Assembly (NCBI RefSeq): GCF_014645375.1
Contig: NZ_BMLT01000003.1
Span: 105,972 to 169,971 of the forward strand
Length of the DNA stretch: 64,000 nucleotides
Origin: Marinobacterium nitratireducens
GTDB lineage: Bacteria; Pseudomonadota; Gammaproteobacteria; Pseudomonadales; Balneatricaceae
Direction: 5' to 3'
The position numbers were made by a program, and so were the translations under genes. Positions 50,825-60,270 of this stretch are shown here, one piece after another (positions within the stretch are counted from its first letter, which is position 1; the number at the start of each line of letters is the position of its first letter). The notes under the pieces were generated by a model, which saw only the letters and a list, made by a program, of their open reading frames with translations, did no database searches and was not told the DNA's origin.

Positions 50825-52171
50825 TCAGAACGGCACGATGGCAATCAGCTGCGCATAGGTATTAGTATCGTCGCTGCCCAGCTGGGTGCCTCCGTCGGCA
50901 GCACTGTTGTCCGGTGTGTAGAAGCCGACCAGCGGACTCAGTATAAGATGTTCCGAGACCACCCATTCGGCGTACAGGTCCCATTCCTGACCATCGAGCG
51001 CGCCACTGCCTGCGGCGGTGTCGCTGAAATCGAAGAACAGCGCGCCAATCGACAGCGTCTCGGACGGGCTGGCCTTGATGCCGACGTGCTGCACGGTCGC
51101 GTCGCTGTTGAACGGGCCGGCGTAGTTGGCCGCCACCTCACCCTGGAACCAGGTGCCGTAGCCGCGATTGAAGCCGAAGAACAGCGGGTCGAAGCCCTCG
51201 TCGAAATCGGCATAGCGGTAGTTCAGGCTCGGTGACCAGGGCAGGTCCGCAAACGTCCAGCCGGCTTCGAGATACCAGGCATCGGCATCGGGACGGCTAT
51301 CATCGCCCTGCTGCTGGTCGACATACTCGCCGGACAGAAACAGGTTTTCGACGCCGGCGTTGCCCTGGTAGCGCAGGCTCAGGGTCTCCTGACCGTCGCG
51401 ATGGGTCAGACCCAGCGCATCGGCGTACTTGTCGTCGACATCCAAGCCTTCAATATAGGTCAGGCCGAAGGTACCGGCGACAGCGACATGCTCGACGTTG
51501 ATGCCGGCCAGTTCCATATCGGCCTGGGCAGGGTTGTCGGACTCGATCCAGAACAGATCCGCACGCAGCCCATCGCTGCCGCCGACACGCGCCACTGCGG
51601 TGCGATCGAACGCCTTGCGCGCCGCCAGCCAGTAGGCGCCGCCGCGGTCGAAATCGTAGCCACCGCCGTTGAGCGCATCGCCCAGGTTCAGCGAGTCGCC
51701 GTTGATCAGAAAGCCGTCACCGATGCTGAAGTTCTGGCGGCCAAACGAGAATTCCAGACCGTTTTCACCCAGGGCCGGCAGCAGGCTGCCGGAACGCCAG
51801 CCCAGGTAGGCATCTTCGAGGTCGGTTTCGCTTTCATCGCCGGACGTGAAACCACCGGCGTCGCCGTCGCCCCAGGTGCCGGACGACAGCAGGTTGAGCC
51901 CGCCGAACAGCGACGAGCCCGACGCCAGTGCCTGCGAACCCGAAACCCCGTACTTGATGTAGGCCTCCTGCCAGTCGGCACCACCGCGATCATCGTCGTA
52001 GAGGTAATTCTCTTCGCTGCTGAAAATACCGGCCACGGCCTCGATATCGAGATTCAGTTCGCCGCCGTTTTCCGAGTAAAGGTTGTAGGCCGCCGCAGGC
52101 CCGGCCAGGGACAGGGTGATCGCGGCAGCAAGGAGGCGACGGGCGTGAGGAATCAACTTGTTGTTCTTCAT
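50825..52171 (-). CDS. Outer-membrane beta-barrel porin, alginate_exp-like
   Basis: A 448-residue protein with a signal peptide (LLAAAITLSLAGPAAA, cleavage near residue 28). Alternating aromatic and polar beta strands follow, and it ends in Phe (IAIVPF), as outer-membrane barrels do. Blocks such as LEFSFGRQNFSIGDGFLING and YWLAARKAFDRTAVARVGGS resemble the alginate_exp family, which includes porins for aromatic and amine compounds. Placed with the aldehyde dehydrogenase and qhpE/F, it could admit amines to the periplasm. That substrate is inferred. Confidence 0.82.
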   Translation of the reverse strand: MKNNKLIPHARRLLAAAITLSLAGPAAAYNLYSENGGELNLDIEAVAGIFSSEENYLYDDDRGGADWQEAYIKYGVSGSQALASGSSLFGGLNLLSSGTWGDGDAGGFTSGDESETDLEDAYLGWRSGSLLPALGENGLEFSFGRQNFSIGDGFLINGDSLNLGDALNGGGYDFDRGGAYWLAARKAFDRTAVARVGGSDGLRADLFWIESDNPAQADMELAGINVEHVAVAGTFGLTYIEGLDVDDKYADALGLTHRDGQETLSLRYQGNAGVENLFLSGEYVDQQQGDDSRPDADAWYLEAGWTFADLPWSPSLNYRYADFDEGFDPLFFGFNRGYGTWFQGEVAANYAGPFNSDATVQHVGIKASPSETLSIGALFFDFSDTAAGSGALDGQEWDLYAEWVVSEHLILSPLVGFYTPDNSAADGGTQLGSDDTNTYAQLIAIVPF

Positions 52172-52182
52172 GAGGTCTCAGT

Positions 52183-52223
52183 GCATCGGTTCGCAGGCGT
52201 GCCTGCGAAAGGTTTATCGATGC
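52183..52223. promoter_or_regulatory. Nested palindrome in the porin gene leader
   Basis: A perfect 9-bp inverted repeat TTCGCAGGC-gt-GCCTGCGAA (52190-52209) is enclosed by GCATCG (52183-52188) and CGATGC (52218-52223). It lies 12-52 nt upstream of the porin start, so it can be an operator or an mRNA hairpin. No sigma-54 pattern was found in this leader. Confidence 0.55.
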
Positions 52224-52343
52224 CCCAAGCCTAAAGCGCCGCTGTAAACCAGTTACGCGACCGATGTGCTGATTTGTGGCGACTTTGTAACGGGATGTAA
52301 CGACAGCGTTCGGACCACGGGATTTCGGCGCGGCAGCAGCGGC

Positions 52344-53030
52344 TCAGCGCCGCCGCTCGGGACCGCGATACGCGGCACGGTCGATCAGCCACTGGCGGGC
52401 ATTGCCGACGCCGGGCCGGCCACCTTCGGTCAGGTAGCGGGCCAGAAGACCACTGAGGTGGGCGCACCCCATGCTGGCACCGGACGCGCCGAGGCGTCCG
52501 TCAAGCGGTCGCACATGACCGCCGAAGTCGGCGAACTCGGTCTCGAGGTGAGACACCTCGTCGCGGTCGCAGCGGGCGTCGCCGGTCATGCGAAAGACGC
52601 CAGGATAGGCGGATGGATACACCGGGTCTCCCCGTGCGGGACTCGCCGCGCACAGCAGTACGCCCGCCTTCAGCGCACGCTCGCAGGCGTCGCGCAGCTG
52701 CGGCCTGTCCTGGCGCAACCCGAGACTGAGGTTGATTACGGCGACCTGCTGCTCGACCAGCCAGTCGATCGCGGCTGCGACCTGTGCGGTGGTGGTGGAA
52801 AAGCGTTCACCGAACACCTGCGCCACGACCAGGCGTGCGTCCGGAGCCTGGGCCCGGATGATATCGGCGATGGCGCTGCCGTGCCCGAGGGCATCGGCGG
52901 CCGCCTCGCCCTGCCACAGCTGCCCTTCTTCGATCACGAACGCCGCCTGATCATCGGCCCAGGGCAACTGATCGGCGCGACAGCCACTGTCGACGATGCC
53001 GATCCGTACCTCGGTGCGGGCTTCAGCCAT
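52344..53030 (-). CDS. qhpE: QhpE, subtilisin-like protease for the amine dehydrogenase gamma subunit
   Basis: A 228-residue S8-family protease with no signal peptide, so it is cytosolic. The triad is visible: Asp14 in IGIVDSG, His50 in ALGHGSAIAD and Ser186 in GASMGCAHLSG. Family knowledge: QhpE removes the 28-residue leader of QhpC after thioether formation and before export. It is half the size of secreted subtilisins, as expected for QhpE. It overlaps qhpF by 8 bases. Confidence 0.88.
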   Translation of the reverse strand: MAEARTEVRIGIVDSGCRADQLPWADDQAAFVIEEGQLWQGEAAADALGHGSAIADIIRAQAPDARLVVAQVFGERFSTTTAQVAAAIDWLVEQQVAVINLSLGLRQDRPQLRDACERALKAGVLLCAASPARGDPVYPSAYPGVFRMTGDARCDRDEVSHLETEFADFGGHVRPLDGRLGASGASMGCAHLSGLLARYLTEGGRPGVGNARQWLIDRAAYRGPERRR

Positions 53031-54753
53031 CGACCGCCTCGCCGCTGACTTCCGTCAGTCTGCCGTCGGCCATCAGCAGCGTACGATCGGCGCCGGCCAG
53101 GGTGCTGCGCCGGTGGCTGATCAGAATCCGGGTACGGCCACCGAACAGGCGGTCGACCGCGCCGATGACCTCGGCCTCGGTCGCCTCGTCCACCGCCGAG
53201 GTCGCCTCGTCCAGCACCAGTACCGCCGGCTGCTGCAGCAACGCACGGGCGATGGCGATACGCTGGCGCTGACCGCCGGAAAGCTGCTGACCACGTTCAC
53301 CCATCAGGGTATCGATCCCCTGCGGCAGTCTTTCGATCATATCGCCAAGACGCGCCTGTCGCGCCGCTTCCAGCACCTGCTCATCGCTGGCCCCGGGCGC
53401 CGCGTAGCGAATGTTGTCCGCCAGGGTTCCGCGAAACAGCGTGATCTCCTGACTCACCACCGCCACGGCGCGGCGCAGGTCCGACAGGTGCAGGCGCCGC
53501 AGATCGATGCCGTCGAGACGGATGCTGCCGCTGCCCGGATCGAAATGGCGCTGCAGCAGGTCGATCAGCGTCGACTTGCCAACGCCCGAAGCCCCGCTGA
53601 GGGCTACCTTCTGGCCCGCCTCGATGCGGCAGTTCACCGCTTCGAACACCGGGGCGTCGCGCCCCGGGTAGGCGAACGACAGGTCGCTGAACTCGAGATC
53701 GCCGCGCAGTCTCTCCGGCAGCTCCAGTGGCACACCGGCCGAATCCACGGTTACCGGCGCCTGACGCAGTTCGCTGACGCGGCCAAGGCTCACGCTCATG
53801 CGCTGGATGGCGACGTAGAGGCCGAGCAGGCTGTTGACCGGGCCTGTCGCCATACCCAGGTAAGTGGAAAAGGCGATCAGCGAACCGAGCTGCCACTGAC
53901 CGTTGATCACCCACCAGCCACCGATCAGAAAGGCCGCGGCGCGGGTCATCGACGTCAGCGTGCCGGGAATCGCATGGGTGAAAAACTCGGTGACCTGCAG
54001 TTTCAGCAGGTCGCCGAGATAGTTGTCGCTGTGGTGATCGAGGCGGTCACGCTCCCGTCCCTCCTGCCCCACCGACTGGATGAATTTCATCGCCGGCAGG
54101 GTTTCGACCAGAAAGCTGGAGACGTCCGCCGAGCGCTCCCTGAGCCGCCGCGCGCGGTGCTCCACCTTGCGCCGCATCCAGCGCAGCCAGAGAATCTCCA
54201 GCGGAATCAGCACCAGCACCAGCAGAGAAAGCTGCGGCGACAGCGTCAGCAGCATGAACAGGGCGCCGACCAGCCCGATCACGCTGCTCACCGCCGAAAA
54301 CAGGCTGTCGACGGCGAAGCGCTGGATCTCGGCGACATCGCCGTCGATACGCGACAGCAGGTCGCCGATACGGCGCTGACCGAAGAAGGCCGGGGACAGT
54401 TTCTGCAAATGGGCGTAGAGGTCGCCGCGCAGCGCGAACAGGATCTTGCCCGACAGCCGGGTATGCAGATAACGGTTCACGCCGCCGAGCGCGGTGCCGA
54501 GCACCCCGACCAGTATCATCGTCAGAGCCATCGTCACCAGCATGCCGTAGTCGCGGGCCAGCAGCCCATCGTCGATCAGCAGTTTGGTCAGCCAGGGCTG
54601 CAGCAGCACCAGTAACGAGCCCAGCAGCGACAGCGCCAGGAGCCCGCCGATAGCACGCCGCTGGGGGCGCACGAAGCCGTAGAGCCACTCGAAGCCCCTC
54701 TTCAACTGCTCACGGTTGCCGGCGTGGATCGCACGCACCAGCCAGTCGATCAT
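53023..54753 (-). CDS. qhpF: QhpF, ABC exporter for the amine dehydrogenase gamma subunit
   Basis: A 576-residue half-transporter: six membrane helices in the first ~320 residues, then an ATPase with Walker A SGASGVGKST, signature LSGGQRQR and Walker B VLVLDEATSAVD. In characterised systems it moves the cross-linked QhpC across the inner membrane. No peptidase domain is present at the N terminus, consistent with the separate protease QhpE encoded next to it. The name depends on the qhpE neighbour; alone it would be a generic ABC exporter. Confidence 0.85.
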   Translation of the reverse strand: MIDWLVRAIHAGNREQLKRGFEWLYGFVRPQRRAIGGLLALSLLGSLLVLLQPWLTKLLIDDGLLARDYGMLVTMALTMILVGVLGTALGGVNRYLHTRLSGKILFALRGDLYAHLQKLSPAFFGQRRIGDLLSRIDGDVAEIQRFAVDSLFSAVSSVIGLVGALFMLLTLSPQLSLLVLVLIPLEILWLRWMRRKVEHRARRLRERSADVSSFLVETLPAMKFIQSVGQEGRERDRLDHHSDNYLGDLLKLQVTEFFTHAIPGTLTSMTRAAAFLIGGWWVINGQWQLGSLIAFSTYLGMATGPVNSLLGLYVAIQRMSVSLGRVSELRQAPVTVDSAGVPLELPERLRGDLEFSDLSFAYPGRDAPVFEAVNCRIEAGQKVALSGASGVGKSTLIDLLQRHFDPGSGSIRLDGIDLRRLHLSDLRRAVAVVSQEITLFRGTLADNIRYAAPGASDEQVLEAARQARLGDMIERLPQGIDTLMGERGQQLSGGQRQRIAIARALLQQPAVLVLDEATSAVDEATEAEVIGAVDRLFGGRTRILISHRRSTLAGADRTLLMADGRLTEVSGEAVDG

Positions 54754-54921
54754 GCTCGATTCCGAATGTCGAATTGACGGTATCCGCCGCTCAGCGCAGG
54801 ATCGGCGAAACGGGGAAACCGGGGTTCACAGGATGGGCGGGCCTGTCGCGACCCATTCCAAACCTGAAGCGGACGTTTTTTGTATCACGTTGGCGTGACG
54901 AGCGACAGTGCCCCGACTCGA

Positions 54922-56856
54922 TCAGGCACCTTCGCCGCAGGATCCGGGCTGGTTTTCGAGCTGCCGGAGCTTGCGGTACAGGGTGGCGCGGCTGATGCCG
55001 AGCGCCGCGGCGGCGGCGGACACATTGCCGCGGTGCTGTTCGAGGGTGGCTCTGATCTGTTCGAGTTCAGCTTCACGCAGACTGCCGGTGTGGTTGCGCG
55101 CCGGCGTCAGCAGCTGTTCGAGAAAATCGTCGGTGAGGTGGTCGCTGCCGATGCTGCGCTCGCCGGGCTCGAGCAGCGCAACGGCGGTTTTCAGCACCAT
55201 TTCCAGCTGGCGGATATTGCCCGGCCAGTCGTAGGACTCGAACAGCCGCAGCACCTCGGCGTCGAGCTCCACGCCATCGGCGCCGAGGCCCGCCAGCAGC
55301 TGCGCGGCCAGCGCCGCCAGGTCCTGACGCTCACGCAGCGACAGCAACCGCACGGCGACGCCATTGAGGCGGTAGAACAGGTCCTCGCGAAAGTCACCGG
55401 CCTTCACGCGCTGCCGCAGATCGTGATGGGTCGCGCAGATCAGTGCGATATCCAGCGCCACTTCCTCGCCGCCACCGAGTGGCGCCACCACCCGCTCCTG
55501 CAACACCCGCAGCAAGCGCGCCTGCAGCGCCAGCGGCATATCGCCGATCTCGTCGAGAAACAGGGTACCGCCATTGGCCTGCTGGAAGCGTCCGACCATG
55601 CCACCCTTGCGCGAGCCGGTGAAGGCGCCCTCGCGATAACCGAACAGCTCCGACTCGATCAGGCCTTCCGGAATCGCCGCGCAGTTGACCGCGATGAAGG
55701 GCTTGCCGGCGCGGTCGCTGGCATCGTGCAGCGCACGGGCCACCACTTCCTTGCCGGTACCGGTTTCGCCGTTGAGCAGCACCGGTACGTCCGCCGCCAG
55801 CGCCCGCGCGCCGATGCGCAGGGACCGCGCCAGACGCTCGTCGCCGCCGGCCAGGCGGCCAAGGTCGGGACAGGGCGGGCGCGCCGGACGTCCGGATCGC
55901 GCCGCCGGCACCCGCAGGCCCGGCAGGCTGCGCGGGAACTGCAGCAGTTCGCAGAACAGCTCGCCCCGGCGGGTATGGATGCTGCCGCACCCGTCTTTCA
56001 GGCGCAGCGACAGCAGGGTTTCGATCTTTTCGCCCAGCACCTCCTCGACATTGTTGCCGACAACCGACTCGCGGCGCCGCCCCAGCAGCTGGCAGGCCTG
56101 CTCGTTCAGGGCCAGCACCCGGCCATCGAGGCCGAGCGCCATCAAACCGTGCCAGACCGAGCCCAGGTACTGCTGCCGGCTGTGGAACGCCAGCACCACC
56201 TGGTCCGGGAAGCGATGGGCAAACATGCGGTTTTCGATGCCATGGGCTGCAAGCTGGATTATCCCCAGGCTGTCGCCGGGCTGCACCAGCGGCCCCTCGC
56301 GGGTCATGTCGAGCACGCCGATCACACCGCCGTCGGCATCGAAAATCGGCGCCGAGGTGCAGGAAAAACGGGTGACGGGATCGAGAAAATGCTCGGTACA
56401 GTTGACCAGCGTCGGACGGGCATCGACGATGGCGGTGCCAAGGGCGTTGGTGCCGCGTGCCTGTTCGCTCCAGCAGGCGCCGGGAATCAGTCCGTAGCGG
56501 GAACGCATCGACTTGTCGCGGCAGCCCTCGGTCCCGAGAATGACGGCGTCGGAGTTGGCCAGCACCACCAGACCACTGTCGCCGACCTGACGCGCCAGCT
56601 GCTCCATTTCCGGAGCGGCGTGGTGAATCAGGTCGCGGTGTCGATCGAGCAGATCGCGGGTGCCGGCCACCCGGGCACCGGCATCGAAGGCATCGCGCAC
56701 ACTGAGCCCGGCGCAGAGACTGCGGCGCCAGGACGCCTCGATCTCGTCGCGCAGCACCCCCTCGGGGATTTCGCCGCAGGAGCGCAGGCTCTCGCGGGCG
56801 CGGCGCACGCTGTTAAGCGGATCGCTTTCGAGTGCCGGATGAAGATTCGGTCGCAT
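54922..56856 (-). CDS. AcoR-type sigma-54-dependent activator
   Basis: A 644-residue enhancer-binding protein. An N-terminal GAF-like domain (about 70-220) is followed by a PAS-like segment ([20 protein letters not shown]). The AAA+ domain has Walker A GETGTGKE, the sigma-54 loop GAFTGS (usual GAFTGA, last residue changed) and Walker [14 protein letters not shown]. The C-terminal Fis-type helix-turn-helix is [20 protein letters not shown]. It lies between qhpB and qhpF. Two sigma-54 promoters flank the qhpA-aldehyde dehydrogenase intergenic region, so it is the likely controller. I recall an AraC-type QhpR in Paracoccus, so this is a different regulator class. Confidence 0.9.
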   Translation of the reverse strand: MRPNLHPALESDPLNSVRRARESLRSCGEIPEGVLRDEIEASWRRSLCAGLSVRDAFDAGARVAGTRDLLDRHRDLIHHAAPEMEQLARQVGDSGLVVLANSDAVILGTEGCRDKSMRSRYGLIPGACWSEQARGTNALGTAIVDARPTLVNCTEHFLDPVTRFSCTSAPIFDADGGVIGVLDMTREGPLVQPGDSLGIIQLAAHGIENRMFAHRFPDQVVLAFHSRQQYLGSVWHGLMALGLDGRVLALNEQACQLLGRRRESVVGNNVEEVLGEKIETLLSLRLKDGCGSIHTRRGELFCELLQFPRSLPGLRVPAARSGRPARPPCPDLGRLAGGDERLARSLRIGARALAADVPVLLNGETGTGKEVVARALHDASDRAGKPFIAVNCAAIPEGLIESELFGYREGAFTGSRKGGMVGRFQQANGGTLFLDEIGDMPLALQARLLRVLQERVVAPLGGGEEVALDIALICATHHDLRQRVKAGDFREDLFYRLNGVAVRLLSLRERQDLAALAAQLLAGLGADGVELDAEVLRLFESYDWPGNIRQLEMVLKTAVALLEPGERSIGSDHLTDDFLEQLLTPARNHTGSLREAELEQIRATLEQHRGNVSAAAAALGISRATLYRKLRQLENQPGSCGEGA

Positions 56857-56917
56857 CTTGATGCCTCGTCATCGTTGTAATCCCGGCAGAGCGCACAACG
56901 GACACTCCATTATTAGG

Positions 56918-56936
56918 GATAACGCTTATTGTTATC
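56918..56936 (-). promoter_or_regulatory. GATAAC-N7-GTTATC palindrome upstream of the activator gene
   Basis: A 6-bp inverted repeat in an AT-rich stretch, about 62 nt upstream of the activator's start. Possible operator for the activator gene; the -35/-10 pair around it is not convincing. Confidence 0.4.
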
Positions 56937-56953
56937 TTCCGAATCTAACACAA

Positions 56954-57238
56954 GGGAGCCTGCGAACAAGTCCCATTTGGTCTCTACGGGCTCTGAAGCG
57001 TGCAGATGCACGGCGCAGTGTGCAGGGAATACCCTAAAGGGCACTTTGGCCGTAGTCCTTTTCAAGCACTGCAACACAGCAGATGCATGCTTCAGAGCCC
57101 GCCCTTCGGGGCTTGCAGCGCGAACCGGACTCTTTGTTGCCGCTTCTCGACAGGCCACCAGCATGCCTTCGAAACGGCGCCGCGATTCCGGCCCGCGCTG
57201 CAAGCCAGAGCCTCATTGGGACTTGTTCGCAGGTTCCC
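56954..57238. mobile_element. MITE-like element with 22-bp terminal inverted repeats
   Basis: Outer arms 56954-56975 and 57217-57238 pair at 21 of 22 positions and begin GGGA(G/A)CCTGCGAAC. Inside, two further hairpins lie side by side: GGGCTCTGAAGC (56988-56999) with GCTTCAGAGCCC (57089-57100), and GGCTTGCAGCGCG (57110-57122) with CGCGCTGCAAGCC (57194-57206). No transposase and no clear target-site duplication are seen. It could be a small non-autonomous element or a structured RNA. It sits between qhpB and the activator gene. Confidence 0.6.
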
Positions 57239-57239
57239 C

Positions 57240-57272
57240 GGCCGCCCGGCACGCGAAACGTGCCGGGCGGCC
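57240..57272 (-). terminator. Hairpin terminator of the qhpADCB operon
   Basis: Perfect 14-bp stem GGCCGCCCGGCACG / CGTGCCGGGCGGCC with a five-base loop, starting 12 nt past the qhpB stop. No T tract follows, so it may work with Rho or protect the transcript end. Confidence 0.75.
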
Positions 57273-57284
57273 TGAAGGTCGTGC

Positions 57285-58412
57285 TCAGCGCACGAAGATC
57301 TGCGAGGAGGTGATCGCCATATCGCCGCCAGGCAGTTCGATATTGCCGATTTTCTCCAGCGAATCGGCGTCGTAGATCGCCACGTCGTTGAAGGTCCCGG
57401 CGAGATAGACCTTGTCGCCGGCGCCGTTGATGGCGATGCAGTAGTAGGAGTGATCGAGCTCGGCGGCCTGAATCAGTTCCTGCTTCTCGACATCGTACTT
57501 GGTCAACCGGTTCAGCACGCCGAACATCAGGTTGGGGTCTTTCGGCGAGCGCGTACCGGTGAAGTAGACCTCGGTGATGGGCCCGAAATCACGGGTTTCG
57601 GTTTCGCCGGTATCCAGGTTGATATTCATGTAGCCCCACAGCCAGTCGGCGGTTTCGAGGTTCTGCGTCTCGTCCTGGAAACGGGCGGTGGTGTACATGA
57701 AGGTGAAATCCCGCGTCGCGGTCTGGATCGGCCAGACGCTCAGCACATCCGGCGGCGTATAGTTCGGTCGCTGCCAGTTGCGGCTCGGGATCGCCACTTC
57801 GCGCTCGCCGGTCTCGACGTTCATTTTGTAAACGTCCGGGCCGACCATGTAGAGCGAGCCGTCCGCGCCGGTCTGCATCACCGTCACCTGGCGCGGCGCC
57901 TCGAAGGTGCGCACCGGCTTGGCGTCGAGCCCGGCGGCGGTGTCGTACACGGCCAGCCGCGGCGGCTGTACGCGGTAGTGATCGCGGTGCAGTTCGGTCG
58001 GGTTCTGCACTGCATATAACTCCTTGCCATCCGGGCTGACGGCGAAGGAGAACAGCGTCTTGGTGCGCTCGTTCGGCGCCTGGGACATCTTCGCGTGGAA
58101 CACCAGCTCGCAGCTGTCCAGATCGACGCCGTAGATATCCTCGTAGTGGTTGTTGAGGATATAGGCGGTATGCTTGTCCGGCGCCATCTGCAGCGTACCG
58201 GGGCCGAAAGCGTCCGGCAGCTGGCAGCTCTTGATCAGCGTATCGCTGTCCAGATCCAGCACGTGCACATTGTTGGGGTAATTGGTAACCGCCATGTACT
58301 CCTTGCCGGATTCCAGCGCCGCAGCCTGTACCGGCCCGCTGCCAAGTACGACCGCCGTCATCAGCAGCCCCAGGGGGGCGGCAAAAATCTTGTTCTGTGG
58401 TGTCATTGCCAT
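57285..58412 (-). CDS. qhpB: QhpB, beta subunit of quinohemoprotein amine dehydrogenase
   Basis: A 375-residue secreted protein that forms a beta-propeller subunit of the periplasmic dehydrogenase. A signal peptide (IFAAPLGLLMTAVVLGSGPVQAA) is followed by repeated blades such as YMAVTNYPNNVHVLDLDSDT and KHTAYILNNHYEDIYGVDLD, ending DSLEKIGNIELPGGDMA. The start is set at 58412, 17 nt after the qhpC stop; the ATG two codons later is also possible. The open frame reaching 58592 overlaps qhpC in another frame and is not used. Confidence 0.9.
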   Translation of the reverse strand: MAMTPQNKIFAAPLGLLMTAVVLGSGPVQAAALESGKEYMAVTNYPNNVHVLDLDSDTLIKSCQLPDAFGPGTLQMAPDKHTAYILNNHYEDIYGVDLDSCELVFHAKMSQAPNERTKTLFSFAVSPDGKELYAVQNPTELHRDHYRVQPPRLAVYDTAAGLDAKPVRTFEAPRQVTVMQTGADGSLYMVGPDVYKMNVETGEREVAIPSRNWQRPNYTPPDVLSVWPIQTATRDFTFMYTTARFQDETQNLETADWLWGYMNINLDTGETETRDFGPITEVYFTGTRSPKDPNLMFGVLNRLTKYDVEKQELIQAAELDHSYYCIAINGAGDKVYLAGTFNDVAIYDADSLEKIGNIELPGGDMAITSSQIFVR

Positions 58413-58429
58413 CTCGCTCTGTGCTGTCG

Positions 58430-58753
58430 TTACTTGTCCTTGGGGAAGACGGTGCCGAGGTTGCGCCAGTCCGCTTCGGAGTTCATCGCATCCTTGTTCC
58501 AGTCCGGGTAGGTGTTCATCATGTCCGGCACCTGCGCCGGCCACCAGCAGGGGTCGGCGCAGCCGTACAGGTCGGACTCCATCGGCTGGCACAGCGAGGT
58601 GACCGAGCCGAAGGCGTCGATTTCCCAGCCCGGATCCGTGGTCGCGGTGCAGCCGGCCAGCGAGCTCATCGCCACCACCTCTTCGACACTGTCTTCCTGC
58701 ACGGCGCCGTCCAGCAGCCGCGCCTTCTTGTTGATCGCTTTGAGATGTTTCAT
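58430..58753 (-). CDS. qhpC: QhpC, cofactor-bearing gamma subunit of quinohemoprotein amine dehydrogenase
   Basis: A 107-residue precursor. If 28 residues are removed, the remaining 79 match the known mature length. Every cross-link residue of the Pseudomonas/Paracoccus enzyme then falls in register: thioethers Cys7-Glu16, Cys27-Asp33 and Cys41-Asp49, and the cysteine tryptophylquinone Cys37-Trp43 (precursor 35-44, 55-61, 69-77, 65-71). The leader [16 protein letters not shown] is the presumed QhpD/QhpE recognition segment. This is one of the shortest peptides known with four intramolecular cross-links. It lies 28 nt after qhpD. Confidence 0.96.
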   Translation of the reverse strand: MKHLKAINKKARLLDGAVQEDSVEEVVAMSSLAGCTATTDPGWEIDAFGSVTSLCQPMESDLYGCADPCWWPAQVPDMMNTYPDWNKDAMNSEADWRNLGTVFPKDK

Positions 58754-58781
58754 GGTCTGTCTCCGTGCACGCCCCGCCGCC

Positions 58782-60212
58782 TCAGTGGGCCTGGCGCGGT
58801 GTGATGTATTGGTCGATGAAGGCGGGGTTTTCGGCCATGATTCGGGTATATACCTCGATACCGAAATCGACCCAGTCCCGCATCAGATCGCAATAGTGAT
58901 AGGTCGGATGCGCCGGATCGCCGTAGCGCGCGTAGCTCTCGTGATAGCAGCCGCCTGAACAGAGGTTGCGGATCCGGCAGTCGGCACAGCCGGTGTCGGT
59001 GCGATCCAGTCGCTGCGACAGGAAGTCGCCAAGCTGTTCGTGCTGCACGCCGCTGCGGACATCACCGAAGGTCGGCAACGAAGAACCGGTGAAGCGGTGG
59101 CAGAGATTCAGATCACCTTCGTGATCCACCGCCAGCATCTTGAGACCGGCGCCGCAGGGAAGCGCCTTTTTGTGGCCCTCGTGCAGATCGGTGATCAGCT
59201 GGTGCAGGTTGGAAAAACCGATATTACGGTGCTCCAGCGCAGCTTCGAGATAACGCCGCCCGAGCCGTTTCATGCCGGCGAACACCTCGACCAGCTCCTC
59301 GCCCGAGAGGTTGAAGCTGCTGATATCGCCGGAGGTCACCGGGGCGAAACCCACCTCGGCGAAGCCGACCTCGTTGAACAGGTGATCCCAGATCCGCTCG
59401 ATATCGGTGACACCGGTGGTCAGGGTGACGCGCGCGCCTATCGGGCGGGCATGGTAACGCTCCAGCAGCCGGTCCACCTTGCGCCGGACCACGGCATAGG
59501 TGCCCTGCCCGCCGACCGTGATGCGGTTCTTGTCGTGAATCGCCTGGGGGCCGTCCATGCTGATCGACAGACCGAAGCGGTGGCGGTTGAGCCAGTCGAC
59601 GATATCGTCGTTCAGCAGCGTGGCATTGGTGGTCATGATGAACTCGACCTGCTTGCCCAGCGCCGCGAAACGCTCCTCGCAGTAGGTCACGACCTCTTCG
59701 ATCAGGCGCCGGTTGCTGAGCGGCTCGCCGCCGAAGAAGACGATGCTGTATCGCTTCTCGTTGGGCGACTCGCGCAGCAGCATCTCGACCGAGTCCTTCG
59801 CCGTCTCGAAGCTCATGCGCTTGCCCGCCGACGGGGTGTCGAGGTCTTCCTTGTAGCAGTAGGTGCAGCTGAGATTGCAGCCGGTGTTGACATTCAGTAC
59901 CAGGGTCGTCAGCGGGAAGCTGTCGACCCGCCGGGTACCGATCTCGTCGGTCAGCGGGCTGCCGTCGCTGACCACCTCCAGCGCACGCAGTTCGTTCAGG
60001 GTGTCGCGGACATCCTCGAGCGGAAAGTCGCCGGCCATCTGGGCGACGAAATCCTCGATTGCGCGCCCACCGCTGCGCAGGCGGTCGATAATGGTGCCGC
60101 TCAGGGGATCCAGCGCGAACAGCGAGCTGCTGGGTATATGAAACAGCATCCGGTCGTCGCCGACCCGAACCTCATGCAGGTTCTTTTCTACAAGATTCAA
60201 TTGTGCGCCCAT
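58782..60212 (-). CDS. qhpD: QhpD, radical SAM thioether-forming enzyme for QhpC
   Basis: A 476-residue radical SAM/SPASM protein. The SAM cluster motif is CNLSCTYC (Cys112, 116, 119). The SPASM-region cysteines [16 protein letters not shown] and a later HYCDLM hold the auxiliary clusters. The N-terminal ~95 residues look like a PqqD-type peptide-binding domain ([19 protein letters not shown]). It forms the Cys-to-Asp/Glu thioethers of QhpC in the cytoplasm. Its place between qhpA and qhpC is the usual order. Confidence 0.94.
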   Translation of the reverse strand: MGAQLNLVEKNLHEVRVGDDRMLFHIPSSSLFALDPLSGTIIDRLRSGGRAIEDFVAQMAGDFPLEDVRDTLNELRALEVVSDGSPLTDEIGTRRVDSFPLTTLVLNVNTGCNLSCTYCYKEDLDTPSAGKRMSFETAKDSVEMLLRESPNEKRYSIVFFGGEPLSNRRLIEEVVTYCEERFAALGKQVEFIMTTNATLLNDDIVDWLNRHRFGLSISMDGPQAIHDKNRITVGGQGTYAVVRRKVDRLLERYHARPIGARVTLTTGVTDIERIWDHLFNEVGFAEVGFAPVTSGDISSFNLSGEELVEVFAGMKRLGRRYLEAALEHRNIGFSNLHQLITDLHEGHKKALPCGAGLKMLAVDHEGDLNLCHRFTGSSLPTFGDVRSGVQHEQLGDFLSQRLDRTDTGCADCRIRNLCSGGCYHESYARYGDPAHPTYHYCDLMRDWVDFGIEVYTRIMAENPAFIDQYITPRQAH

Positions 60213-60270
60213 GGGTGCATCCTCATCTTGTGGTTATCGTCAGTGCCAGAAATCCAAACCCGACTGCCGA

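Noticed and set aside
52172..52343. A sigma-54 promoter for the porin gene
   Set aside because: GTGCC and GC-like pairs occur, but none has the required ten-base spacing between the GG and GC elements.
53023..54753. The ABC exporter as the type I secretion ATPase of the giant RTX protein
   Set aside because: It overlaps the QhpE protease gene and lies within the amine dehydrogenase cluster, which accounts for it. It is separated from the giant gene by several unrelated genes and lacks a C39-like domain.
57285..58592. QhpB starting at 58592
   Set aside because: The first 60 codons overlap qhpC in another frame and have no signal peptide; the start at 58412 gives a proper exported subunit.
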